Assembly (NCBI RefSeq): GCF_033958435.1
Contig: NC_134160.1
Span: forward strand, 12,635,001-12,699,000
DNA: 64,000 nt
Origin: Carettochelys insculpta
Lineage: Eukaryota > Chordata > Testudines > Carettochelyidae
Direction: 5' to 3'
Shown here: piece after piece, positions 1 to 11,045 of the stretch
How the letters are laid out: every line of letters starts with the position of its first letter
Numbering within the stretch: position 1 is the stretch's first letter
The notes under the pieces: generated by a model
Database searches by the model: none
What the model was told of the DNA's origin: nothing
What the model saw: only the letters and a program-made list of their open reading frames with translations
Position numbers and translations under genes: made by a program

Positions 1-970
1 TCCCAGCCAGGGCCCTAAATTGCAGAGTGTTCCGGGAATCCAGCTGCAAGTTCAGGTGGACGCCCACTCCAGCAGCAGACCAGAGCTGAGTCTGCCTCCC
101 GGGTGCAACTTGTCTCCCCCAGATACTCAGCTGCTGGCTGTTCCTCAGGGTCCTTGTCTCCCTGCCCCAGCAGCAAGACATGGGTCCAGTCCAAGGCTGA
201 GCCGGTCTCTTGCAGAGCATCTGCGCTCCTCCATATTTCGTCAGGAAAGAAGCTTTTCTACTACCCCTCGGGCCAGCTGTTGCTGGTGACAGGGTGGGGT
301 GCATTTGGCTCCGCCCCCTTAGGGGAAGGTAGTGGGCCCCACACACTCCAGTTCAGAGGGAGGCCATTCTGCTCATGACAGGTGTGAAACAGCCTTCTCC
401 CCTGTGGGCTGTGAGACTTTGGTTGTTTTGGTTGCTGGGTTTAGCGTGCAGGAGCCTGGGGGAGCTGCTGGCCTGCGATACGCACATCAGACTGTATCAC
501 AGTGTATCGGATGGTTTAGTGGGCCCTTCTGCTTCATGCTCTAGCATCCTAGCACTGTAAAAGGGAAGCACAACCCTTGCTGGATTAGGCCCGTAAGCAC
601 CACATGACACAGGGTTCCAGTGACCCCCACTTTGCGGTGGCAGGAGGCTCTGGGCATTGCCTGAAAAGCAGCAGCATTTGTTTGGAGTCAGTGAGGGCCC
701 CAGCTTCCCACCTTAGGGGCAGGGCTGGCTGCAGGGCTCCCTCAGACTTACACCAGACACTGGGGCGGATCTGAGATGAGAGGTTTGCATCTTCCTTCTG
801 CCTCACACAGAACCCTCTCTTGCACTGGTGTTGGCAGGGCTCCCTGAGCACTGGGCACCGGAGTTATCGCCGTAAGGAGATGCATGGGGCAATCACACTC
901 CTCAACACTCTTGTTGTAGGGTCTCTGCAGACTCTGGCATCTATTACACCTGGGCCATGGTTTCAAGCTT
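1..970. other. No gene seen
   Basis: About 970 bases of mixed composition with only short overlapping frames on both strands and no recognisable domain, splice signal set or repeat end. Confidence 0.4.
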
Positions 971-2335
971 TTATTTGCAACCATCTGGACTTTTGTTAAG
1001 AAAAACCCAAATCCTACAAGCTGATGTAATCACAGTGAGTTCAGGAGCTGGTGCCTTATCATCAACAGCAACCACGTCCAATGCCTCCCTCACTATTTCC
1101 TTCCATCTTTCCCTGTGCAGTGCAGAGGAGCTTAGTTTCTGTGGACTAGCTCCGCACCAATCTACTTTATCATCTGTCCATTCTCCATGGGGTTTGCTTC
1201 TCCTATTCGAACTGTCCACTGTGCCAAATACCAGGGTCTTGACTTTTTGTGTGTTGCTCATTCTGCAGATATGCCCGAATAGCTGTAACTTCCATTGTAT
1301 AACCTTCGACAGTAGTTTCTCTTTCAGCTGTATCTTCCTATATAATTCCTCATTGGTGGCATTCTGCATTCATCCTCTTCTCACGATCTTTCTATAACAA
1401 CTAGTCTCAAATGCCAATATCCTTTTCTTTGAATCTTTCATTATCATCCATGTCACCCGCACTGTTCTTGCTAGCTTCTCTTCATCTTTTTCAAAGATAA
1501 CTATATTATCCATGAACCTCAAGTTGTTAATTTTCATTGTGTGCACCGATATCCCTTCTACCTCTTTCTTGATCTTGTCCATCTCTCTTTCTAGGTGCGT
1601 GATGAAGATACTCGGCAATATTGGATCTTCTTGTCTCATACCTCTACTTGTTTTAAACCAACTCCCCAACACTCTGCACATCCTCACAACTGTCACTGAC
1701 ATCCTTCAACAACCATATCAGTCTGCTATCCACTCCATATGACTCCAACACTGCCCAGGTCACATTCTGATCTATACTGTACTGTCAAATGCCTTTTGAA
1801 TATCAACAAAGCAGTTGTAGATATCCTCTCGTCAAGCTTTCTCTGCTATCAATCTTAGCGCCAATATCTGCTGCATGGTACTTCTATCTTTCCTGAATAC
1901 TACTTGCCCATCCAGTATATGGTCTTCTGTCTGCAATCGGTCTCTCTGTCAGTATCATCACAGCACCTTGCCTAGATGACTCGTTAGGGCAATTGTTCTT
2001 AGTTCTGGCACTCCAACACGCTTCTTTTCTTGTGTATTGTCACTTGTCTATTCCTTAGGTGCCTTCTCTTCTTTCTGTGCTATATTACATAGTTGGTATA
2101 TTTCCTGAATCACACTTTCTCCACCATATTTGATCGTCTCTCCCATGATCTTATCATTTCCAGGGTCTTGTTGTTCTTTAGTCATTTCATTGTTCTTTCT
2201 ACTTCCTGCTTGGAAATATCAGTCTCGCTCTTGATGCTTGTCGGAGATCTCTCTTTTAATTTTTCAGTCTCTCTGAGACAGTTGGATCCAACTGTGCTTT
2301 GTACAGATCAGTGCAATATTTCATCCATCACTGCA
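971..2335 (-). mobile_element. RTE-like LINE, reverse transcriptase to C-terminus (minus piece)
   Basis: On the minus strand, 1702 to 1370 reads as a decayed reverse transcriptase core (GMRQEDPILPSIFI, then INNLRFMDN in place of the usual F-A-D-D). 1369 to 971 reads as the tail typical of RTE/BovB-type elements (QLFGHICRM and a Trp-rich end). 2335 to 1740 holds the start of the RT region with stops. It is broken by several frame changes and clearly inactive. The 5' part of the same kind of element lies next to it in the opposite orientation. Confidence 0.65.
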
Positions 2336-2339
2336 CAAC

Positions 2340-3340
2340 CTACCAGTGTGCTACGTTTGGACTTCCAGAGATACATTGGATGGAATCAGGAGAGCTGTGT
2401 GGTTGCAAAGTCATTTGGTAAGGAAATGAAATGAAGCATGAGGCAGAAGTTGGATTCCTTCTTAACAAAAGAGCTAGAGGAGCATTGTTAGGATACAAAC
2501 TGGTGAGTGGGAGAATGATGGTAGTGAGATTTGAAGCAAAACCATTCAACACCTTGGTTGTTCAGGTGTATGCACCCACTTTGGACAACATGGAGGAAGA
2601 GATTGAGCTGTTCTATAAAGACTTGACAAAGACCCTGGAGGAGATACCAAAGAGAGATGTGTTGATCATCAGAGATTTGAACACAAAGGTCAGAATAGAT
2701 AACAAAGGTTGGGAGAGAGTCATGGGAATGTTAGAATATGGAGAAAGAAACAGAAGAGGCAAGAAACTGCTAGAGCTTCTTATGGAGCACGATGATCTGC
2801 AACATGAGAGTCCAACAAAAGGACTGTAGGAAGTGGGCATGGTGATCGAATGACAGGACGTCCAAGAATATGATAGATACGATCTTGATAAGAACAAGTT
2901 GGGTAACATCAGTACAGCAGAGTCAAACTTTCCAAGGAGCAGATATAGACTCGGACCACAGTCCAGTGATCGTGAACATCAAGATGTAGCTCAAAAGAAA
3001 GTATAAGCTACAGTTCAAGAAACGAAGAGACGTGGTGAGGCTAAGCAAGGAAGAAATAGCGAATGCATACAGAACAGCATTCAAAGAGAAAATCAAGAAT
3101 GTGGGCACAGAAAAAAACCTAGATAAGAGAGTCAAAGGGATAGCCATGGTGACAGAAGAGGCAATTGAGCAGATGGTTCCAGAAGAAGAGACGATCAATA
3201 AGAAGTGGAAACACTGAAGCTGGTCCAAGAGACGAAAGCATTGAAGATCAGAAGGGGTGTTTCTGAAGGGGCAGAACAGCATTATCGAATTAAATGCAAG
3301 GAGGTAAGGAAAACGGTCAGACTGGATAAAGCGAAATAGC
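2340..3340 (+). mobile_element. RTE-like LINE, endonuclease piece (inverted relative to its RT piece)
   Basis: The frame 2431-2829 encodes a partial AP endonuclease: VGFLLNKRARGALLGYK, VQVYAPTLDN, DVLIIRDLNTKV (usual G-D-x-N is R-D-x-N), then ERNRRGKKLLELLMEH. 2890-3340 continues with the SDH-type end and a Lys/Glu-rich linker in broken frame. The order is that of RTE/BovB elements, which have endonuclease before RT. The element is inactive. Confidence 0.65.
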
Positions 3341-3344
3341 ACCT

Positions 3345-4934
3345 TAGGCCTCTGATTATGTCTAAAATTAAGGCATCTTTTGTCATATCATATTATTTGG
3401 AGGTTAGTTTAATGTCACTTGACTTTAAATAAACATAAACAAGAAGAGGCTGTCTGGCTCTATGGTAGCTTCAGTAGGCCCTTGATTGGAGATGCTCACT
3501 TTTCACAGTATCAACAAATCAAGTCTACTTTCTGCTCACTGTCCTGATTATATAATGGTCTCATGTAAATTTTATAAGAGAAAATATAGAATTGCTATGC
3601 ATAAAAAATGACTCACTGATCACATTAAACTTAACTATGTTTTGATCCACACCCAAACAGCTTCATTTTTTGAAGTGTAAATTACTCCTTTATCTAACGC
3701 CTAGTTCACTGGGAGTTGAAGGACATTTGCTTTTAATGGGTCTCTCATCAAAAAGTTTTAAAAGTATTGCAGGGCAGGGGAGGAGGGAGAGAAAGCATTT
3801 GGGAGGAACTTGATCTCTTCTTTTGTCAATTTATAGATGCAAGGATTCTAATCCCCACACCCACACCTTGGTTCAACTGTGCCAACTCCTGTGCAGTACT
3901 GGAGGGCACTTCTCAGAGCTGGTTTCTCTGGTGAATTCTCTTTTGAACATTGTAACAATTTCAGACAAAGAATGTGCACTGTTTAGAATGTGCAAAGTTA
4001 TCCAGCTTGAAATCTTTCATGCAATAGATAGGTCTGTATTACAGTAGAATAAAACTCTTGAGGCCCAGGGAGATGATTCTTGGGGTATCCAGGACTAGGA
4101 GTTACCTGGTTATCCCCTGCTTCTTGAGAGAAGTCTTGCTTGCCTAAAAGGACGTCAGTTCCCTAATATCGTCAGTTCTCTGGCTATGCCAACCTTTGCT
4201 TTGCCTTGCAGGGTAATAAGTCCTGGAGTGCCCTGGGATATTCAGCTGCTGACGCCGGCTACTTGGTTTCTTTGAAGAATAAGAAAACCTAGATCCAAAC
4301 TTAACAAGTGTTTGAGATCCAAATGCTCATCCAAGACCTAGGCTAGTCCACTAACACTGGGCAACCCTTCCTCTCTGATGGGGAGCGATCAAACACAGAA
4401 AAGTGCATACATTTTTACATTGGTTTATTGGAGTGTGGGAATGTAATGAAAATTAGGAAGCCACTGATAACTTTCCTCTGAAAATATAACTGTAAACTCT
4501 GTTCCCCTGTGCTTCTGGGGAAATAGCTAGTTAAACAAAGGAGATCACCCAGCCAGTAATCAGAAAGCAATGCATGAACTTAGTCTGAAGAGAGGTCACG
4601 TGAAAGATATAAATGAGACACTTTTACATAGGAGATAATCAAATAATAAATCAAACAAACACAGGCTTTTTTAAGGCACCAATTGCTGTGCATTCCCAGT
4701 GTGGTGGAACTGACTCATTGACTTGATAAGTGTATTCCTCTGGAAAACAGCTGGAGCCATTCCAATAATAAATGTATCTATCTCCAAAGCTGAGGGGGGA
4801 GTCTTGTTTACATTAACAGTACTGGGTGGATATCAAATAAATAAAGCAGAGAACAGACTTTATCTTATAAAAGGTTTAAGTCAGACTTAGAGTACTAAGT
4901 ATGTAAAGGATGATACTTGGATATAATACGCGTG
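3345..4934. other. No gene seen
   Basis: AT-rich unique-looking sequence. One 74-codon frame at 3823-4047 has no recognised domain and I do not call it a gene. Confidence 0.4.
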
Positions 4935-4935
4935 T

Positions 4936-5115
4936 CCTAGAGCTGGAAGGGACCTCAGGAGATCATCTAGTCCAGTCCCCTGCCCTCTTGGCAGGACCAA
5001 GCACCATCCCTGGTACTTACTTGCCTCAATCGCTCAATGGCCTCCTCAGGGGGTTGAGCTCACAAGCCTGGGTTTAGCAGGCCAATGCTCAAATCACTGA
5101 GCTATCCCTCTCCTC
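4936..5115 (-). mobile_element. tRNA-derived SINE with CR1-like 3' tail
   Basis: On the minus strand the element starts near 5115 with an A-box-like TAGCTCAGTGATTTGAGC and a decayed B box (GTGAGCTCAACCC). It ends near 4936 with the CR1-type 3' sequence (ggtccctt ccagctct read on the minus strand). A tRNA head with a CR1-like tail is the well-known turtle SINE design, in which CR1 reverse transcriptase mobilises the SINE. Confidence 0.7.
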
Positions 5116-6340
5116 CACATGTGAGTACAGATACATGTGAGTACAGAAAGTAGAAAAATCGCACACAATTTCCCAAGTAATACAGCAAAATCAAGCTATT
5201 ACACTCGATACTCATTCCTTCATGGTTATTAAAAAGTCCCAAAATAGAAGGAAACCAAGAACCCCAAAGAGTCACCCATTAGGTGTGGGAGCCCTTCTGA
5301 CACTTCAGACAACCCCTCCTGTGGTTGGTCTCAGAGAGTCCAGTTGTCCCATCCATTGAGAGACTCATCCAACCAGCAAGTGTATCAGTTTCTCTGCTGC
5401 AACCAGGCCTCTGTCATAGGCGCAGAGCTCTGCCTCCTTCATGGCCAGACCCAAGCAACTGACCTGGGCCTTCTCCTTTGAACTCGCCTCTCTACAGCAG
5501 ATACCTGGTGCAGGTGTAGTGAGGCAGGGCTGCCTGAGGCCACAGGCCCAGGGGAGACATACACCCATGACTCATTGGACCAGAGAGTCCAAACTCCTCT
5601 TTCATTATGAGCCACTCCATATGAGGCTTGACTCACCTTGGCAAAGCTGCGTGGGGAACCCTACACCTATTTGTGGATAGGCAGAAGAATTCACACTCTA
5701 GGGCTGAGCATGAGGCCACTGACACCTGCAGTGCATCCTCTACTATAAGAAAAAGAGGGGGTCCAATTCTTAGCTGGTGTGAATTGACTTTAATAGGGTG
5801 ATGCTTGCCTAGAGTCTTAAAACCTATATGCCTCTCCCAGAACTTTGAAATAAGGACTTTGCTTTCCACTGAGTGCAAGTAACAACTGGGTCATCTCAGC
5901 ACAGCTATGAGATGAACAATTTGTTTGTTTTCATTGTATTTTTAAAATTATGTGCCTACTTCCTTTTTGATCTTGCAGCCACAGATGATCGATATTTGCA
6001 GAACCCCCCGCCCCCAGCACTGACTATAAAAACCAAGATCAAAGAGATCAGGACAGGAGTTCCACTAGCCCCCAGAGCTCATTCTGGAAACTTTAAAGAC
6101 GCTCATGGGAGGCTGGGGTTTCGTGCTGCATCCTGGATTTGCTGGCTGAAGGGATGCATGTGCACATTCCTGAATACAACCAATTGTGTTCAGACTTGGC
6201 TGGAGCCAAGTCAGCCCTTTAGGGAACAATTCAGACAGACTCCAGCTCTGGGCTGGTTTGGCTCTGAAGACTCAGTAAAACCATCCCCAAGTAGTGGCTA
6301 TAGACTTCTGGGGCAGTAGTACACTACTTTGGACTGTCTA
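5116..6340. other. No gene seen
   Basis: Frames of up to 148 codons occur on both strands (for example 5873-6319 on plus) but show no domain, signal peptide or conserved motif. No repeat end was recognised. Confidence 0.4.
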
Positions 6341-6349
6341 TAGGCCCTT

Positions 6350-6505
6350 TCATAAGAGCATCTCAAGACATTTTACAGACTAGTCTCCTAATGCCCTTGT
6401 GAGGGACGGAGGTGATTCACAGAGAGGGGCAGTGACTTACAGAGGGAGTTAGCGGCAAGGCTGGGAGTAGAACCTGGGAATTAGTTTCTTGCTCTAATCT
6501 GAGAT
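6350..6505 (+). repeat. MIR/L2-like ancient repeat
   Basis: Contains the worn consensus of the MIR/L2 group: a ttttacaga block, a gaggtgattcacagagagg block, a cagtgacttacag block and a ggctgggagtagaacc block, in the expected order and spacing. Confidence 0.55.
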
Positions 6506-7118
6506 AACAATGCCCCCCTAGCAGTTGCAATACATAAAGTACCAAATACGTAGATTTTTATCACTTTATTTAAGAAGCTTTAACAGGCTTACAAGGCAAT
6601 GTTATAAACAGCCACATGAAAACATAACAGGTACCATGCAGGGGGAAAAAAAGAGAAGGGAAGGAGAAGATTGTTTCCACCAAGCATGGCCTGAAACTCA
6701 GAACATTCAGATGTCAGACACCTAAGTGAGGGTAGAAACAGGACAGAGGCTTCAACCAGCAAACCAAGTGAGGATTTATCCTACACTAATTCAAAGGCTG
6801 AAGCAAAGGAGACATGCAGTAACCACTATGCATGACTGCTACTAAGATGTGATGCTCAGCCAGTGTCATGTGTCTCGGATAGCAGTGTATTACTCATCAA
6901 TTCATCAGGGTTCATCAAAGTCAGGCTAAGCTCCACAGAACGTCACACTCCAGGAGTACATTGTTTCAGTTAAGAGCAGCACCCAGATGCCTCTTTCTGC
7001 ACATAACTTGCAGGCAGAATTCTGAGTGAATGAGTCATCAACTTGTGTCCCCGCTCCTGGTTGTTTCAGTGAAGAGTGTTTCATTCTGTCTGTGGGTAGG
7101 ATTCCTGTAAAGAATAAG

Positions 7119-7454
7119 AGCAACAACAAGACCTGTGGCACCATATAGATGAACAGATAGTTTGCAGCATAAACTTTCGTGGGAAAAGACCCGCTTTGTC
7201 AGATGCATGAGTGTGGGGGCAGTTTCTAGAGGGGTATTTAAAGAGTGGGGTCCCAGTCTGGCCCTCCCTTTTATTGGGACCCCACTCTTTAACTACCCCT
7301 CTGGAAACCCGCCCCCCTGCCACTCATGCAGCTGATGAAGTGGATCTTTGCCCACGAACGCTTATGCTCCAAAATATTTGTTGGTCTATAAGGTGCCACA
7401 GGACTTTTTATTGTTCTCAAAGACACAGACTAACACGGCTACCTCTCTGATACT
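7119..7454 (+). repeat. Inverted-dimer repeat with target duplication (hammerhead-like family)
   Basis: Two copies of one repeat face each other. The left arm is on minus (7119 to about 7255) and the right arm on plus (about 7265 to 7454). Their inner ends pair as gtatttaaagagtggggtcc with ggaccccactctttaac. The right arm has the full 3' end (agactaacacggctacctct, then ctgatact). The left arm stops short of that end. TGTAAAGAATAAG at 7106-7118 and TGTAAAGAATGAG at 7455-7467 look like a 13-bp target duplication with one mismatch. Each arm carries CTGANGA-like, helix and GAAA-like elements (7332-7358 on plus; 7175-7202 on minus). Confidence 0.75.
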
Positions 7455-7467
7455 TGTAAAGAATGAG

Positions 7468-8280
7468 GTTATTTCCCAGCCCCTGCAGATGCAGACTAGT
7501 GGGTATTTAGCCTTAGATGGAGTTTATCACCCATTTTGGGCTGCATTCCCAAGCAACTTGACTCCAAGAAGACCTGGTCCAGGCTCGCTAGGACCTGCAA
7601 CTGGCCTCACACCATTGCCACTAGCGGGCAGTGGACTAGTGGCGGTAGTAATCCATGTACTATTTCCTCTCATAACCTGGCAGTGCCCTCCTTTCATGCA
7701 ATCTACTATTTTCACAGCAGGGTCAGCTCAGGGAAGCCAAACCTAACCAGAAATACTGCACTGCCTGGCAGAAATCTGGGGACAGACAACGTGTCTAGAT
7801 ATACTTTAGTCAGAAGACAAATGGTTTGGCTACCACTTTACTAGCTGTGATCTGTAGAGCGCTGTGATGCTGAATATAAAGTTTAAAAGAGAAGACTTGT
7901 AGATAACCTCTGCTTCACCTGGAGTAAGTCAAGTAAGTCCATCTTACATAGGAAAGGATGACCAACATTGCACAGCTTGCTGTTTTACCTTCGGCTTAAA
8001 ACAAAGGGAATCCTCATGGACTGGGCTGTGAGTCAAACACTACAGAAGTGGCATACAGAATTCATACTGTGGGAATGAGGCCTAGATAGGTTAGTGATCA
8101 ACCATGTTAAAAATCCAGTGCAAAGCTTGTTTCATTTAGCAGGCACAATATAACTATGTGCACACATCTGTATAAGAAGAGAGATTCAGAATTGGACAAA
8201 AAAATCCATGTGCACTTTAATTAAACAGTGTGAATTTTGGTTGAAGGGGTAGAACCCTACAAATCCATGGCTCTCTTCCT
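7468..8280. other. No gene seen
   Basis: Overlapping short frames between 7348 and 7844 on both strands have no recognised domain. The rest is featureless. Confidence 0.4.
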
Positions 8281-8344
8281 TCTATTTGAAGTGCCTTGTG
8301 CATTTGGTTATGTTATTGTAACACAGACAGACCTGAGGTTGCTG

Positions 8345-8425
8345 GCCCCAGGGATAGAACCTGCCAGCATAGGGTCTAAAGACCTGTACTCTACCACGTG
8401 AGCTAAAGATCAGCCAGCTAGCTCC
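8345..8425 (-). repeat. tRNA-like sequence, probably a SINE head
   Basis: On minus, TTTAGCTCACGTGGTAGAG fits an A box and D arm, and CAGGTTCTATCCCTG fits a B box and T arm with a paired CAGG/CCTG stem. The acceptor ends do not pair in the right register, so this is not a working tRNA gene but a tRNA-derived repeat or tRNA pseudogene. Confidence 0.5.
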
Positions 8426-8429
8426 GCAG

Positions 8430-9740
8430 GTGGATGCAAATATCTGCAGATCAGTTTTGCAGATGTGGACATGGTTTCTAATTTTGTAGCTATGAAGGAC
8501 TTTATGAATGGGTGTAAAACTTGTCTGCAGAACCAGAGGCAAACAGCATTCATTGTGAAAGGTTTTGATGAAGGTGTTCAGCATCTGCCTGATGCTGAAT
8601 GAGAGAATTTGCTGGACCACAGGAGGTCATAATGCCTAGCAGCATTACCAACACTTCTAGTGCTTAGTGAGCTCTTCGAAGGCATTTAGGGTTACATTAG
8701 AGCTAAATAACAGCACAGAACATTGAGAGCCAGGACTGGTGGCTGTAAACAAATTTTACTGGGACCTGGGAATCTTAGCCTCACCCATGATAAGTAGTGG
8801 TCTGGCTAAGTAAAATGATGATGGAATACATATGTTGCTGGATGAGACTGCCAGACTAGAGAAGTTCAACCTGTACATTAAGGCTACAGCACAACACATT
8901 GATACCAAGCTCACTGTGCTGACCAAAACGTATGCAACGTGTCAACTTCCAAGAACACTGAAAAATTAAGTCAAAGCTGAATTTGGGTAGGAGGCAAAAT
9001 GAGATGTTACTAAGCAGATACCTGACATTGACTAGCTAGGTTTAAAGGTTATGTTTGTGCAGATCAGAATATCTGAATAAAGCCACTGAATACGCACACT
9101 GCAACTCACAGTTCAGGAAGTTTGCCTACATTTCAAAATATCAAAGTGTTTTTAGTTTTGGATACACAACAAGGGTCTTGGCAGGTCCAGCTTCAGCTGA
9201 GAAAGTCAAAGCCCGCACCTCCAACTCCCCATTTGGTAGGTATAAATTTAAGTGACTTCCTACTGTTTTGGGACCTAAGGTACATCAAAGCATCCTGTAC
9301 AAGAACTGAAGTGGAGCGGTGGAACTAATTGCTGATCCATGAATTTGGAATGAAGGTGAACACCACCATGCATAATGTTTGCAACAAGTCAAAAGAACAA
9401 ACTTTGAACTAGACCGGAACAAAGGCCAGGCTGGGCTGGGACACACAAGAAGTGACAAAAGTGCAGCTAGACCCACAGGACCTACAGAATGGCATTGGGA
9501 TGACTGACAAGCAAAGAAACTTTAAGGGTTAAAAGTTGTCACAAGAATGGAAATACTGAAATGTTCTGAGATTAAGAGCATAAACTCTCAGTTGACACAA
9601 GTTCCCATCTGCGCAGGAGTTGTCCTGTGTTGTGATACCTGGCACTCTACTACACAACAAGAACTACACTCAGATTGAAAGTAAAAAGGCTGGAACTAGT
9701 CTTGGCTGCAAGCAGTTTCATGAATATGGTTATGGACACT
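8430..9740. other. No gene seen
   Basis: Mixed-composition sequence with only short frames; no repeat recognised. Confidence 0.4.
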
Positions 9741-9744
9741 GTTC

Positions 9745-10415
9745 AGGTATTGTTTATTCGGCACAGTGAGGCACCATGTGTCCAGTTCTGGGCCCCCCAG
9801 AACAGAAAGGACGTGGATGCATTGGACAGGGTCGAGTGGACAGCAACCAAAATGGTTAAGGGGCTGAGTGATGTGGGCTTATTTAGTTTGCAAAAGAGAA
9901 GTGGGAGGGGCAATTTGATAACAGCCTTCAACTTCCTGATAGGGGGGTCTAAAGAGGAGGGAGAGGGACTGTTCTCAAGGATGACAGATGGCAGAACAAG
10001 GAGCAATGGTCTCAAGTTAAAACAAAAAAGCAGTCCAGTTGCACTTTAAAGACTAACAAAATAATTTATTAGGTGAATCAATCACCATTTATTTTATTAG
10101 TCTTTAAAGTGCTACTAGACTGCTTTTTTGTTTTGATAGAATAAAGACTGATATGGCTCTCCCTCTGTTACTGGTCTCAAGTTACAATGGGAGGGGTCTA
10201 GGTTGGATATTAGAAAAAACTATTTCACTGGGAGGGAGGTGAAGCACTGGAATGCGTTACCAACAGAGGTGGTGGAATCTCCATGCCTAGAGGATTTTAA
10301 GTCCCAGGTTGACAAAGTCCTGGCTGGGATGATTTAATTAGGATTGGCTCTGTTTTGGGCAGGGAACTGGACTTGATGACTTCCTACGGTCCCTTTCAGT
10401 CGTAGGATTCCATGA
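9745..10415 (+). mobile_element. CR1 LINE 3' end, interrupted by a younger insertion
   Basis: The C-terminal RT region is visible ([20 protein letters not shown], then FSLQKRSGRGNLITAFNFL and [12 protein letters not shown]). The frame resumes after the insertion at 10020-10171. It closes with the CR1 3' UTR and a final gattccatgattct octamer-like tail near 10415. It is 5'-truncated and inactive. Confidence 0.85.
10020..10171 (+). repeat. Inverted-dimer repeat nested in CR1, with 13-bp target duplication
   Basis: The 13 bases TGGTCTCAAGTTA occur at 10007-10019 and again at 10172-10184, exactly flanking the insert. Inside, a minus arm (gcactttaaagactaac, then ataatttattaggtga) faces a plus arm (tcacc, then ttattagtctttaaagtgc and ending ctctgttact). 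The left arm is cut short and the right arm keeps the 3' end. The dyad sits at aggtga/tcacc, so the hammerhead-like part present in other copies is absent here. Confidence 0.85.
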
Positions 10416-10486
10416 TTCTAGGACACACAAAAAGGGAGTGAGCAAAGATAATTCCTCAAGTTGGCAGATTCTGACTTTGGTCACCC

Positions 10487-11045
10487 TCATAGAATCATAG
10501 AATCGTAGGGCTGGAAGGGACCTCAGGAGGCCATCTAGTCCAGTCCCCTGCTTCAAGCAGGATCAACCCCAATTAAGTTACCCCAGCCAGGATCCTGTCA
10601 AGCTGGGACTTAATGAGGGATGGAGAATCCACCACCTCTCTAGGTAATGCATTCCAGTGCTTCACCACCCTCCTGGTGAAGTAGTTTTTCCTAATATCCA
10701 ACCTACGCCTCTCCCTCTTCAACTTCAGACCATTACTCCTTGTTCTGCCATCTGACACCACTGAGAACAGTTTCTCACCCTCCTCTTTAGAGCTCCCCTT
10801 CAGGAAGTTGAAGACTGCTATGAAATCACCCCTAGATCTTCTCTTCTGTAAACTAAACAAGCCCAAATCCCTCAGCCTCTCCTCATAGGTCATGTGTTCC
10901 AGCCCCTTAATCATTTTTATTGCCCTCCGCTGAACCTGCTCCAGCACATCCACATCCTTTTTATACTGGGGGGCCCAACACTGGACACAATATTCCAGAT
11001 ATGGCCTCACCAGTGCCAAATAGAGGGGAAACACCACTTCTCTAG
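10487..11045 (-). mobile_element. CR1 LINE 3' end
   Basis: A 154-codon frame (11037 to 10573 on minus) encodes the RT C-terminus: [40 protein letters not shown] and [15 protein letters not shown]. The 3' UTR follows and ends near 10487 in cataGAATCATAGAATC-type octamers on plus. It is better preserved than the copy just before it, so probably younger. Confidence 0.9.

Noticed and set aside
957..1397. 146-codon plus frame
   Set aside because: It is antisense to the RTE reverse transcriptase tail.
8345..8425. Functional tRNA gene on minus
   Set aside because: A and B boxes and the T arm are present, but the acceptor ends do not pair in the correct register and the anticodon stem is poor; it is more likely a SINE head.
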